A DNA stretch of 64,000 bases from positions 62,001 through 126,000 of the forward strand of contig CANRKO010000005.1 in assembly GCA_947631235.1 (NCBI GenBank), in the 5' to 3' direction. The DNA comes from an uncultured Clostridia bacterium (lineage in GTDB: Bacteria; Bacillota; Clostridia; UBA1381). Under the pieces are notes generated by a model. The model was not told the origin of the DNA. It searched no databases and saw only the letters and a list, made by a program, of their open reading frames with translations. The position numbers were made by a program, and so were the translations under genes. Below, piece after piece: positions 1 to 7,907 of this stretch (positions within the stretch are counted from its first letter, which is position 1; the number at the start of each line of letters is the position of its first letter).

Positions 1-366
1 ATGATTTACAGAGCCGAAAAATCCGATAAAGAAATACTCGCCGCAATCGACGGCATCGTTGACGTTATTGAAAGACAAATCAGAAAGAACAAGACGCGTC
101 TCGAAAAGAAGATTAAGAGAGAGGCTGTTTCGGACAATCACCTTATTACCGGCGGCACGTATGTTGACGGCGAGGAGACGGGCGAATTTGAGATTGTTAA
201 GACAAAACGCTTTATCGTTAAGCCGATGAGCGTCGAGGAGGCAATTTTACAGATGAAACTTCTCGGACACAGTTTCTTCGTATTCAAAAATCAGGAGACC
301 GACGAAATGAATATCATTTATGCGAGAAACGACGGCAAGTTCGCCGTAATCGAATCTATCGAATAA
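1..366 (+). CDS. hpf: Ribosome hibernation promoting factor, long form (3' part only)
   Basis: The open frame enters from the left edge, so only about the last 121 residues are visible. The first part (residues 1-45) resembles the end of the RaiA/YfiA ribosome-binding domain, with the typical segment DVIERQIRKNKTRLEKK. After a short linker comes the C-terminal dimerisation domain of long-form HPF, recognisable by IVKTKRFIVKPMSVEEAILQ and LGHSFFVFKN. Long HPF binds the 30S subunit and pairs ribosomes into inactive 100S dimers in stationary phase. The Met at the first codon is internal, and roughly 60 N-terminal codons lie outside the window. A terminator follows. Confidence 0.9.
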   Translation: MIYRAEKSDKEILAAIDGIVDVIERQIRKNKTRLEKKIKREAVSDNHLITGGTYVDGEETGEFEIVKTKRFIVKPMSVEEAILQMKLLGHSFFVFKNQETDEMNIIYARNDGKFAVIESIE

Positions 367-382
367 ATAAAAACGACGTTAA

Positions 383-428
383 CGCTCCGGATTTGTTGCA
401 GTTATAACTTATCCGGAGCGATTTTATT
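383..428 (+). terminator. Rho-independent terminator of hpf
   Basis: CGCTCCGGAT at 383-392 pairs exactly with ATCCGGAGCG at 411-420, followed by ATTTTATTG. The loop is long (18 nt) and the T tract is interrupted, so termination may be moderate. Confidence 0.7.
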
Positions 429-448
429 GTGAAAGGAGAAATACGATT

Positions 449-1327
449 ATGAAGAAAAACGTGACTCTACTTACCGCCTGCATACTGTGCGCCGCGGGAA
501 TAGCCATAGGCGCGTGCGCGGACGAGGTGGTAGAAAAAATCCAGGCGGAGGTGCGGCAGGATTTTACCGTTAAGATTGACGGCGAGGTAAAGACATTTAA
601 GAGCGCAGACGGTAAAACGGTCTACCCCATTCTGTACGAGGGAACGACGTATCTGCCGCTGCGTGCGATAGGCAATATGATGGGCAAAACGGTTTACTGG
701 TACGAGGCCGATAAGCTGATTGAGCTAAAGGACGAGGGTTCGACCGTTACCGACGCCGACGTTATTGTGCAGGATAAGAACAACAACGGAAATAACGGTA
801 ACGGAAACGGCAACGGCAACGGACAGCTCAACGCGGGTCTTACTCCGACAGCCGACGAGATAACGCTCGATAAGGCGAAGTCAATCGCGTTTGAAAAAGC
901 GGGAGTGAAGGAAACGGACATTACTCTGACAAAGGCGCGTCTGGAGATGGACGACGGCATACGCAAGTACGATATTGAATTTGTCGATTTGAGACAGGAC
1001 AGCAAGAGCGTCGAGTACAGCGCGGAAATAAGAGCGAGCGACGGCGTGCTTATCGACTGGGACATTGACGAGAAGTATATGGCAGGCGGCAGCAGCGGCG
1101 CAGCCGGCGTTCCTTCGGGAGAGATAACGGCAGACCAAGCGAAAGCAATCGCGCTGCAAAAGGCGGGTCTCGCTGAAACGGACGTAACCGGCATGAAAGT
1201 CGAAACCGACATGGAGCATGGGGCTAAACGGTACGAGGTCGAGTTCAGGCAGGGCAAAAAAGAGTACAATGCCGAAATAAACGCGGCTGACGGCTCGATT
1301 ATCAAATGGGAAGTAGATAACGACTGA
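449..1327 (+). CDS. Secreted PepSY-domain protein with a copper-amine-oxidase-like (stalk) domain
   Basis: A 292-residue exported protein. Residues 1-25 form a signal peptide ending IAIGAC, which could be read as a lipobox with Cys as first mature residue or as an ordinary signal peptidase I site. Residues about 32-95 match the copper amine oxidase N-terminal-like stalk domain (LYEGTTYLPLRAIGNMMGK, then VYWYEADKLIEL). An Asn/Gly-only linker follows (about 108-125). Two PepSY repeats come next: about 133-210 (ITLDKAKSIAFEKAGV) and 225-290 (ITADQAKAIALQKAGL), both ending in a D-x-D-G-x-I-xx-W/D motif. PepSY domains are usually extracytoplasmic and are proposed to inhibit peptidases. A good RBS (aaaggag) precedes the ATG. 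Exact function unknown. Confidence 0.85.
   Translation: MKKNVTLLTACILCAAGIAIGACADEVVEKIQAEVRQDFTVKIDGEVKTFKSADGKTVYPILYEGTTYLPLRAIGNMMGKTVYWYEADKLIELKDEGSTVTDADVIVQDKNNNGNNGNGNGNGNGQLNAGLTPTADEITLDKAKSIAFEKAGVKETDITLTKARLEMDDGIRKYDIEFVDLRQDSKSVEYSAEIRASDGVLIDWDIDEKYMAGGSSGAAGVPSGEITADQAKAIALQKAGLAETDVTGMKVETDMEHGAKRYEVEFRQGKKEYNAEINAADGSIIKWEVDND
776..826 (+). repeat. In-frame AACGGN hexamer repeat coding an Asn-Gly linker
   Basis: About seven degenerate AACGGN/AATAACGG units in a row encode the poly-Asn/Gly linker between the stalk domain and the PepSY repeats. Such a tract can vary in unit number by replication slippage without breaking the frame. Confidence 0.7.
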
Positions 1328-1342
1328 TATTTTAAAATTCAA

Positions 1343-1375
1343 AACGAACCGTAATAATATGCGGTTCGTTTTTTT
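1343..1375 (+). terminator. Terminator of the PepSY gene
   Basis: AACGAACCG (1343-1351) pairs with CGGTTCGTT (1362-1370), followed by a run of T. Classic intrinsic terminator. Confidence 0.9.
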
Positions 1376-1440
1376 CTGCGGCTGTAATTCAAATATTATC
1401 CTAAAAAGCGCAAATTTACCGCGTCTCATTCCGTTTGGGG

Positions 1441-1469
1441 TTGAAATTTTTTCGCAAAAGTGATAGAAT
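1441..1469 (+). promoter_or_regulatory. Vegetative promoter of aroC
   Basis: TTGAAA at 1441-1446 and TAGAAT at 1464-1469 with a 17-bp spacer, about 50 bp before the aroC start. It follows the previous terminator, so aroC begins a new transcript. Confidence 0.6.
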
Positions 1470-1520
1470 ATATAATGTATAAATATAGGCTTTTTTAGCC
1501 GATGAACGGAGACATGAATT

Positions 1521-2666
1521 ATGCTGAGATATTTTACCGCAGGAGAAACGCACGGCAAATGCCTGACCGTAATAGTCGAGGGTATGCCGTCGGGAGTAAG
1601 GATAAGTGTTGACAAGATAAACGATTTGCTCGCGAAACGTCAGAAGGGCTACGGACGCGGCGGACGTATGGCGATTGAAAAGGACACGGTCGAAATTCTT
1701 TCGGGCGTGCGCGGCGGCGTGACGCTCGGAAGTCCTGTCGCGATGAAAATTTCAAACCGCGACTGGGCAAACTGGGAGAAGATTATGGGTACGGAGGATT
1801 GTACCGACGACAGGAGCGTATCGTTCCCCCGCCCCGGTCACGCCGACCTAACGGGCGGCATGAAGTACAACCACCGCGATTTGAGGAACGTTCTCGAACG
1901 CGCGAGCGCGAGAGAGACAGCCGCGAGAGTGGCGGTCGGCGCGCTTGCGCGTCAGGCTCTCGAACCGTTCGGGATTGAATTTTTGAGCCACGTAAAGAGC
2001 ATCGGCACGGTATGCGATACGGCGGACGTGAACGACCCCGACTTTTTCAATAAAGCGGCGCAGTCGTCCGTCGGTTTCGGCGACGGGGACGCGGCAAAGA
2101 AGGCTATGGAATATATCGACAACATAAAGAAAAGCGGCGAAAGCTGCGGCGGCGTTGTCGAAACGATTGTAAAGGGCGTACCGGCGGGGCTGGGCAGCTA
2201 CGTTCACTACGACAGAAAGCTTGACGCGAACATCGCCTTCGGCGTAATGAGCGTGCAGGCAATCAAGGGCGTGGAGATAGGCATGGGCTTTGCCGCAACA
2301 GAAAACGCCGGCTCGCGCGTACACGACGAAATTGTGTACGACGGCGATTACCGCCGCGTTACGAACAACGCCGGCGGTATCGAGGGCGGCATGTCGAACG
2401 GCGAGGATATTGTCGTCCGCGCGGCGATGAAACCGATACCGACGCTCTACAACCCGCTGCGCACCGTCGATATAGACGACAAATCGGAGCATAAGGCGAC
2501 GGTCGAGAGGAGCGACGTGTGCGCCGTTCCCGCCTGCTCGGTAGTCGTTGAGTCCGCAGTGGCGTTTGAGATTACAAAAGCGTTTCTCGATAAGTTCGGC
2601 GGCGACTGCATGGATGATATTAAAGCGTCCTACGACGCGTACATGAGCAGGATAAAGAACTTTTAA
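1521..2666 (+). CDS. aroC: Chorismate synthase
   Basis: A 381-residue chorismate synthase. It makes chorismate from 5-enolpyruvylshikimate 3-phosphate, the last step of the shikimate pathway, using reduced FMN as cofactor. Family signatures are clear: the N-terminal GETHGKCLTVIVEGMPSG, the RPGHADLTGGMKYNHRD block near residue 105 with catalytic His, then RETAARVAVGA, and the later GGIEGGMSNGEDI with RAAMKPIPT. The ATG was chosen because GGAGA sits 8 nt upstream. No other aromatic pathway gene is adjacent. Length is normal for the family. Confidence 0.97.
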   Translation: MLRYFTAGETHGKCLTVIVEGMPSGVRISVDKINDLLAKRQKGYGRGGRMAIEKDTVEILSGVRGGVTLGSPVAMKISNRDWANWEKIMGTEDCTDDRSVSFPRPGHADLTGGMKYNHRDLRNVLERASARETAARVAVGALARQALEPFGIEFLSHVKSIGTVCDTADVNDPDFFNKAAQSSVGFGDGDAAKKAMEYIDNIKKSGESCGGVVETIVKGVPAGLGSYVHYDRKLDANIAFGVMSVQAIKGVEIGMGFAATENAGSRVHDEIVYDGDYRRVTNNAGGIEGGMSNGEDIVVRAAMKPIPTLYNPLRTVDIDDKSEHKATVERSDVCAVPACSVVVESAVAFEITKAFLDKFGGDCMDDIKASYDAYMSRIKNF

Positions 2667-2705
2667 CATAATATAAAGCTCAAAACGAAGGGTGGTGAGG
2701 GATTT

Positions 2706-3275
2706 TTGACGGAAAATGATTTGATACGAAAGTGTAAAAAGGGTAACCGCGAGGCTTTTAACGCGCTTTTTTCGCGTTATCAGACGCAGGTTATAAATAC
2801 GGCTTACGGTATGCTTTCCGACCGCGAGGACGCGTCTGACGCGGCGCAGGATGTCTTTGTGAAGGTATACAAAAATATCTCATCGTTTAACGAAAAATCA
2901 TCCTTCTCCACGTGGCTGTACAGGATCACCGCGAACACCTGCTCCGACATTTTAAGAAAACGGCAGCGCGGCGGCAATGTCATAAGCATAAACGCGCCCT
3001 CCGAGGACGGCAGGGAATTTGACATAGAGGACGAAAATTCCTCGGTCGATGAAAAACTGGAGCAAAACGAGCGTCAGGCGGCTGTCCGCAAGGCGATAAG
3101 CGAGTTAAAGGAAGAACACAGAACAATAATAACGCTGTGCGACATCGAGGGTCTGGGTTACGACGAGATTTCAAGGATACTGAGAATCCCGCCCGGCACG
3201 GTAAAATCGAGAATTAACCGCGCGAGAAGTGCTTTGAGAAAAATTTTAGCGAATAACAGGGAACTTTTTCTGTAA
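2706..3275 (+). CDS. ECF-type RNA polymerase sigma factor
   Basis: A 189-residue group IV (ECF) sigma factor with only regions 2 and 4. Region 2 runs from about residue 20 to 90 (DASDAAQDVFVKVYKNISSF, then STWLYRITANTCSDILRK). Region 4, near 130-185, has the HTH GYDEISRILRIPPGTVKSRI. The start is TTG at 2706, supported by the upstream gggtggtgaggg. The next gene, 70 bp downstream, encodes a zinc-finger anti-sigma factor with a membrane span, so the pair probably senses an envelope signal. The 39-bp gap to aroC contains no terminator, so some co-transcription is possible. Confidence 0.93.
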   Translation: MTENDLIRKCKKGNREAFNALFSRYQTQVINTAYGMLSDREDASDAAQDVFVKVYKNISSFNEKSSFSTWLYRITANTCSDILRKRQRGGNVISINAPSEDGREFDIEDENSSVDEKLEQNERQAAVRKAISELKEEHRTIITLCDIEGLGYDEISRILRIPPGTVKSRINRARSALRKILANNRELFL

Positions 3276-3345
3276 CATAAACGTCTAATAATATGAAAAG
3301 AGTTGTAACATTAGGCGGTAATTGGCGAAAGGAGGGAGAGAATGT

Positions 3346-4575
3346 ATGGACTGCGAGAATTTCGGAAAATATCTGGATAATTACGAAAGTCTTACCGAGC
3401 AGGAAAAAAGCGACATGGACGAGCATGCCGCGAAATGTGAAGAATGTCGGGCTGAGCTTGACTTCTTTTTGTCGATGATTTCGACCGTGAAGTCTCTCCC
3501 GAAAGCGGAGCCGCCTTCCGATTTCATGGATAAGCTCAACGCTCGTCTCGACGCGGAGGATAAAAGGGTAGTTTCCGCGTCGGGAATTATCGGGCATTTT
3601 CACCGTTACGGTATGCGTTACGCGGCTGCCGCGGCATGTCTCGCGCTCGTTGCCGTCATAACGGCTAACCGTTCGCTGCTTACCGGGCAGATGGATAATG
3701 TTCCCGACGGCGTGATACGCGAGGAAACGACGGTATCCGACGGTTCGGCGCAAAACGGCAGCCAAAATAACACGGCGACCGATGAGAACATCGGCAAACC
3801 CGCGGCAGAAATAAACAACGCGCAGCATTCAGCCGCACCGCAAACAAACGACGGCGGTACGGTTACGGCAAACGCGGTATCGCAAACTTCGTCTCCCGCG
3901 CCGCGAAGAAGTTCGGCGGCAAGCGCGCCGAGAACCGATACATTCGTTCCCGCAAGCGCACCGCGCACGGTAAGCGAGCCTTCCGAGACGACCGGCGAGA
4001 CCGTAAGCATACCCGTGCCTGATGAAAACGCGCAGACGGACGCGTCCGCGCCCGTAAATGAGCCGGCAGACAACGGCGGCGAGGAGTCAGCAAACGCGGC
4101 GGCGTATATACGGCGTTCCGTTTCGGAAGAAAACGAGCCGAGCGAAAATACAACACAGCGTAAAAGCTACAGTATCGCGCTGGCAAGTATCGTGGGAAAC
4201 GACGACGCACCCGAAACGTATGATTTAAGACCCGAGGAGGTTTCCGAGTCAATTAAGCCGTCGGAGATACAGGCGAATTATTCACTCGCCGACGAGGGCG
4301 GCATTGCACGCGGAAAGTACTCCAAGCTGAACAAGGACGGTATCCCCATAGAAAGCGCGACGGCAATAGGCAGCATAAAGTTCCGCGCCGACGACGAGGA
4401 AAGAGCGATGGATGTAATTAACCGCTACACCGTTGACGAGGAAAACAATATATACACAACCGACTCGGCAAATCTAAGACTGATATTGTCAAGGCTCAGC
4501 AGTGAGGGTATAGAGTATACGAACTATACCATTGCCGGAAACGGTGAGGTAAAATTCCAGATAGAGTTTAATTAA
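3346..4575 (+). CDS. Membrane-anchored zinc-finger anti-sigma factor with long outer region
   Basis: Start ATG at 3346 is preferred: an AAAGGAGGGA RBS lies at 3328-3337, and an in-frame upstream TTG would place that RBS inside the gene. The protein is 409 residues. Residues 1-35 carry a ZAS-type zinc finger (MDEHAAKCEEC gives the H-x3-C-x2-C core). One membrane span lies near 86-108 (YAAAAACLALVAVITA). The remaining 300 residues are outside the cell: a low-complexity Ser/Ala/Pro/Thr/Glu stalk, then a folded C-terminal part with no family I recognise. It should hold the upstream ECF factor inactive until an envelope signal leads to release or proteolysis. Confidence 0.85.
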   Translation: MDCENFGKYLDNYESLTEQEKSDMDEHAAKCEECRAELDFFLSMISTVKSLPKAEPPSDFMDKLNARLDAEDKRVVSASGIIGHFHRYGMRYAAAAACLALVAVITANRSLLTGQMDNVPDGVIREETTVSDGSAQNGSQNNTATDENIGKPAAEINNAQHSAAPQTNDGGTVTANAVSQTSSPAPRRSSAASAPRTDTFVPASAPRTVSEPSETTGETVSIPVPDENAQTDASAPVNEPADNGGEESANAAAYIRRSVSEENEPSENTTQRKSYSIALASIVGNDDAPETYDLRPEEVSESIKPSEIQANYSLADEGGIARGKYSKLNKDGIPIESATAIGSIKFRADDEERAMDVINRYTVDEENNIYTTDSANLRLILSRLSSEGIEYTNYTIAGNGEVKFQIEFN

Positions 4576-4578
4576 GAA

Positions 4579-4622
4579 AATCGGTGTGAGGCGACCTTGA
4601 GCCGTTTCATACCGATTTTTTT
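4579..4622 (+). terminator. Terminator of the ECF sigma/anti-sigma unit
   Basis: AATCGGTGTGA (4579-4589) pairs with TCATACCGATT (4607-4617, one G-T pair), followed by a T run. Confidence 0.85.
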
Positions 4623-4793
4623 GTGCCTTCGAAGTTGTCAACCGTTATTTACGAAACTGTTTGCGTCAAAATATTCGTAGTAAAAGTGTAAAGACTTCAT
4701 GGCTATTCTGAGTATATTGCATCGCAACGTATGAGGAATTTCAACAAAATGTGATAATTTTTGCATCAGCTATGCGGTAAAATATTTCGACCG

Positions 4794-5951
4794 TCACTTC
4801 ACCAACGGACGCATACCGGAAAGGCTGTCCCAGACGAATATTTTATAATTACCGCTTACGTTAAATTTACGTGTTTCACCCGCGGCAAACGCAACTTCTT
4901 GCGAACTGACGGTTTGAAGCGCGTTTTGATTGTTATAATTTGCAATTATCACAACAGCCTTTGCTTCCGAATCAGAAGTATTTGTCACATCTCCGTTCAA
5001 AACTTCAAAACACGGTTCACTCATCGATTCCGCAAAATGGACTGTAACATTGTCGGGTATGAGAACTACATAATCGGGAAGTTCCGATAACGGAGTTTTA
5101 TTCAAACCGTATTCATCATACCATAATATTATTGTATTATTCCATTCATCTTCACTGCCTTCATAGTATATATCTGTAAGTGCGTCGCCTCCAATGCCCT
5201 TTCCTCTGCCACTGCTTTGAATAGTTTTTACTGTCTTTGGAATTGTAATAGACTTTATTGCCGTGCAGCCGGTAAACGCGTCCGCGCCTATTGCTTCCAC
5301 GCCTGCCGGAAGAAAACAATTTTCTATATAATGATTTTGTCTGAATGCTTCCGACGCAATAGTTGTTACACCGTCCGGCACATAATAATTCTTATCTTTT
5401 TTTGAAGCGTTATAGAAACAAAGGGTTTTAAGTTCATCCGCAAATATGACGTTATCCTTTTGGCTAAGATACGGATTTTGAGGATCTATACTGATGCTCA
5501 AATTTTCACAGCCATAAAATGCGGCAGAAGGCAGAGAGGATATTTTGGGCGGAATGGTAATGTTTTCAAGCGATTCACAGAACTCAAACGCTCCGCCGCC
5601 AATTTTGGTTAAGCTGCTCGGAAGGTTGACTGTTTTAAGCAGCGGGCAATAACCAAAGACACCTTCTGCAACAACCTCATTACCCTCCGCGATTGTTACG
5701 GATTTAAGGTTTTCACAGTGAGAGCAAGCATAGAAGTAATCAATACCTTTGACAGGCAATCCGTTTATCTCAGACGGTATAAAAAGGCTCTCGGCATCGC
5801 TGTTACATCCGCTTATGTAAACACACCCTTCTCCGTCCCATGTATGCCAGTATAAATCATTATACTCACCTGTTTCCACACCTGCTGCAATGCACGGCAA
5901 CAGACATAGGATTATTGCCGTTGCAAACAGACCTATAATTCTCTTTTTCAT
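4794..5951 (-). CDS. Secreted BspA-type leucine-rich repeat protein
   Basis: A 385-residue exported protein. Residues 1-23 are a signal peptide (MKKRIIGLFATAIILCLLP). Residues about 45-265 are BspA/TpLRR repeats of about 23 residues, with the usual pattern of an aromatic-Gly-Cys turn then L-x-x-I-x-I-P (GYCPLLKTVNLPSSLTKIG, FCESLENITIPPKI, FTGCTAIKSITIPKTVKTI). A C-terminal beta-rich region (300-385) looks like an Ig/FnIII-like fold. Such proteins bind host or microbial surfaces; no anchor is visible, so it may be released. Base and codon use are clearly more AT-rich than the neighbours, which suggests horizontal acquisition. Expression is probably controlled by the divergent HTH gene. RBS aggagg is good. 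Confidence 0.88.
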   Translation of the reverse strand: MKKRIIGLFATAIILCLLPCIAAGVETGEYNDLYWHTWDGEGCVYISGCNSDAESLFIPSEINGLPVKGIDYFYACSHCENLKSVTIAEGNEVVAEGVFGYCPLLKTVNLPSSLTKIGGGAFEFCESLENITIPPKISSLPSAAFYGCENLSISIDPQNPYLSQKDNVIFADELKTLCFYNASKKDKNYYVPDGVTTIASEAFRQNHYIENCFLPAGVEAIGADAFTGCTAIKSITIPKTVKTIQSSGRGKGIGGDALTDIYYEGSEDEWNNTIILWYDEYGLNKTPLSELPDYVVLIPDNVTVHFAESMSEPCFEVLNGDVTNTSDSEAKAVVIIANYNNQNALQTVSSQEVAFAAGETRKFNVSGNYKIFVWDSLSGMRPLVK

Positions 5952-5986
5952 TTTTGCTCCTCCTTGTATAAAATTCTAATATTTAT

Positions 5987-6015
5987 ATTATACTCAATAT
6001 ATTGAGTATTGTCAA
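5987..6015 (-). promoter_or_regulatory. Consensus promoter of the LRR gene
   Basis: Read on the minus strand: TTGACA at 6015-6010 and TATAAT at 5992-5987, spacer exactly 17 bp. Both hexamers match the SigA consensus perfectly. A promoter this strong implies that the gene must be held off by a repressor. Confidence 0.85.
5990..6009. promoter_or_regulatory. 20-bp perfect palindrome, likely operator of the adjacent HTH regulator
   Basis: ATACTCAATATATTGAGTAT is a perfect palindrome that fills the -35/-10 spacer of the LRR promoter. A third half-site, TTGAGTAT, stands at 6020-6027, within the region where the HTH gene must be transcribed. The placement would block both promoters. Binding by the neighbouring HTH protein is inferred. 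Confidence 0.7.
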
Positions 6016-6051
6016 GGTGTTGAGTATGTTAAAATAAATTTGGTGATAGAA

Positions 6052-6252
6052 ATGATAAGCTACAAGCCGTTTTATGACACATTACTGAAAAAGGGTTTGA
6101 CCGAATATCATATGATTTTCAAAGAGGGTTTTTCAGCGAACACGCTCCACAGAATGAAGCACGGTGAAGCGATAAGTACAAAAACTCTTGACGCGCTCTG
6201 CTTTGCGCTTGACTGCGAGGTTTCGGATATAATTGAACATATTAAGGAATAG
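6052..6252 (+). CDS. Small XRE/YozG-like helix-turn-helix regulator
   Basis: A 66-residue protein that is only a Cro/C1-type DNA-binding domain (HTH_26-like): FYDTLLKKGLTEYHMI, the turn-helix FSANTLHRMKHGEAIS, and KTLDALCFALDCEVSDIIEH. ATG at 6052 is preferred because GGTGA at 6042-6046 lies 5 nt upstream; an in-frame TTG at 6040 would overlap that RBS. It is transcribed away from the LRR gene, with a palindrome between them, and is probably an autoregulated repressor. A terminator follows directly. Confidence 0.85.
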   Translation: MISYKPFYDTLLKKGLTEYHMIFKEGFSANTLHRMKHGEAISTKTLDALCFALDCEVSDIIEHIKE

Positions 6253-6255
6253 AAA

Positions 6256-6286
6256 AACAGCGTTCACACGGAACGCTGTTTTTTTA
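6256..6286. terminator. Bidirectional terminator between the HTH gene and sigF
   Basis: AACAGCGTTC (6256-6265) and GAACGCTGTT (6271-6280) form a stem with A tracts before and T tracts after. It can serve both the HTH gene (+) and the spoIIA operon (-). Confidence 0.9.
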
Positions 6287-6341
6287 TACAATTTGGTCGG
6301 ACGGTGTGTATTGGACGGGGATAACAGCTCATTTGCCGCGT

Positions 6342-7058
6342 TTACCGCTTCGCGTTTTCGCGTATGCGCTCTATCGCCTTTTTTTCTATTCTCGAAATTT
6401 GCACCTGCGACACGCCGATATATTTCGCAATTTCCGACTGTGTTTTACCGCGGAAATAGTGCAGAAAAATTATTTCCTTCTCGCGTTCGGTGAGACTCGA
6501 CAGTATCTCGTCTATCATCACCTTGTTTATAACGTCCTCCTCTATCTCGTCGCCGCCGAGCATATCGAGAAGGTGTATTTTATTGTCCCCGCCGGAGTAG
6601 ACGCTCTCGTAAATGCTCCCCGGCGGGGCTGTCGCCTCAAACGCCTCGATAAGCTCGCGTGCATCTATTCCGCACTCTGCAGATATTTCGCTCACCGTCG
6701 GCTCGCGGTTAAGGCGGCGGCGCAGTATTTCCTCGCACCGTCTGCCCTTCATCGCGTTTTCCTTAAGAGTGCGGCTTATCTTCACCGCGCCGTCGTCGCG
6801 CAGAAAACGCTTTATCTCGCCCATAATCATCGGCACGGCGTATGTAGAAAATTTGACGTTATAGTCCGTGTTAAACTTCTTTACCGCTTTTATAAGCCCG
6901 ATTGCGCCCACCTGTATTAAATCGTCAAGCTCGCACCCTCTGCCGATAAACCTGCGCGCTATCGAGTGAACGAGCCCCATATTCTGCTCCACCATCATAT
7001 TTTCCGCCTGCTTGTCCCCCTTCCGCACGCGCTCCATTAAATCCGCGTTATCAGGCAT
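6342..7058 (-). CDS. sigF: Sporulation sigma factor F
   Basis: A 238-residue SigF/SigG-family sigma factor and last gene of a spoIIA operon, which identifies it as SigF, the forespore-specific factor. Region 2 near 22-85 has NMGLVHSIARRF, DDLIQVGAIGLIKAVKKF and FSTYAVPMIMGEIKRFLRD. Region 3 is at about 95-140. Region 4, near 190-235, has LTEREKEIIFLHYFRGKTQS and the HTH EIAKYIGVSQVQISRIEK. It is kept inactive by SpoIIAB and released by dephosphorylated SpoIIAA. The start is 4 nt after the spoIIAB stop codon, with a GGGTGA RBS in the end of spoIIAB. Confidence 0.95.
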   Translation of the reverse strand: MPDNADLMERVRKGDKQAENMMVEQNMGLVHSIARRFIGRGCELDDLIQVGAIGLIKAVKKFNTDYNVKFSTYAVPMIMGEIKRFLRDDGAVKISRTLKENAMKGRRCEEILRRRLNREPTVSEISAECGIDARELIEAFEATAPPGSIYESVYSGGDNKIHLLDMLGGDEIEEDVINKVMIDEILSSLTEREKEIIFLHYFRGKTQSEIAKYIGVSQVQISRIEKKAIERIRENAKR

Positions 7059-7062
7059 ACCG

Positions 7063-7485
7063 TCACCCGCTTATCCTCTTGCTCATCGTCACGCGGGTAC
7101 CCTTGCCTACCTCGCTTTCGACCTCCACGCTGTCCATGAACGCCTCCATAATCGTAAAGCCCATGCCCGACCGCTCCATTTCCGGCTTACCCGTAAACAG
7201 CGGCTCGCGGGCGCGGCGTATGTCGGATATGCCCGCTCCGTCGTCCGATATTACAAATTCAACGGTGTCGTCAAATATGCTGCCCTCCATTGTAACGCTG
7301 CCGTACTCGTTGTCGTAGCCGTGAATTATCGAGTTCGTCACAGCCTCGGACACAGCCGTTTTTATTTCCGAAAGCTGGTCGACCGTGGGGTCGAGCTCCA
7401 ATATAAACGCAGCCGCGACCGTCCGCGCGAAACGCTCGTTGTCGGAGCTTGCGGGGAATTCAAGGCGCATACTGTTCTTATACAT
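7063..7485 (-). CDS. spoIIAB: Anti-sigma F factor / SpoIIAA kinase
   Basis: A 140-residue GHKL-fold serine kinase and anti-sigma factor. The N box is [13 protein letters not shown] (about residues 45-57), the G1 box DDGAGI (about 83-88), and the G2 box SGMGFTIME (about 107-115). It binds SigF and, with ATP, phosphorylates SpoIIAA on serine. It overlaps the end of spoIIAA by 8 nt, which fits translational coupling, and an AGGAGG RBS lies 9 nt before the ATG. Length is normal. Confidence 0.95.
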   Translation of the reverse strand: MYKNSMRLEFPASSDNERFARTVAAAFILELDPTVDQLSEIKTAVSEAVTNSIIHGYDNEYGSVTMEGSIFDDTVEFVISDDGAGISDIRRAREPLFTGKPEMERSGMGFTIMEAFMDSVEVESEVGKGTRVTMSKRISG

Positions 7486-7825
7486 TGCATACCGCCTCCT
7501 TTAACCCGTCTTCAAGGCTCTCCGCGACGGTTACAAGTCTGTTAAGCCCCGACATGGATATGATACGCTTTATATTATCCGACGCGCCGTACACAATAAC
7601 TCTGCCGCCGAGCGCGGACGTTATTTTACTGCGCCCCATTATCATGCCTATGCCCGACGAGTCCATAAACGTGACGGCGCCGAGGTCGAACGCAATATTC
7701 ACCGCGCCCGTCCGCGCCATTTCGCGGTCTACGCTTTCCTTTATGCCCGCGGCGGCGTGGTGGTCAAGCTCGCCCGCCACCCTTACGACGAGCGCACGGT
7801 ATTTGCCCGATAAGTACAGTTCCAT
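7478..7825 (-). CDS. spoIIAA: Anti-sigma F factor antagonist
   Basis: A 115-residue STAS-domain protein. The phosphorylation loop is [13 protein letters not shown] near residues 52-64; the Ser after Asp-Ser corresponds to the site phosphorylated by SpoIIAB. When dephosphorylated it displaces SigF from SpoIIAB and starts forespore gene expression. It is the first gene of the three-gene spoIIA operon, with AGGAGGG 8 nt before the start. No spoVA or dacF gene follows on either side. Confidence 0.94.
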   Translation of the reverse strand: MELYLSGKYRALVVRVAGELDHHAAAGIKESVDREMARTGAVNIAFDLGAVTFMDSSGIGMIMGRSKITSALGGRVIVYGASDNIKRIISMSGLNRLVTVAESLEDGLKEAVCNV

Positions 7826-7861
7826 ATGTCATTCCCTCCTGAATTTATGTTTATCACAATA

Positions 7862-7891
7862 TATTTCCGTATTTTACCTGATTTTCCCTTT
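7862..7891 (-). promoter_or_regulatory. Putative SigH-type promoter of spoIIA
   Basis: On the minus strand AAAGGGAAA (7891-7883) and ACGGAAATA (7870-7862) are separated by 12 bp. They match the SigH patterns RNAGGAWWW and RNNGAATWW with one mismatch each. The site is 37 bp before the spoIIAA start. Confidence 0.5.
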
Positions 7892-7907
7892 GATGAAATA
7901 TGATAAC

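Noticed and set aside
881-1615. Minus-strand frame of 244 codons across the PepSY gene and its terminator
   Set aside because: It crosses a terminator and the aroC promoter and has no recognisable domain.
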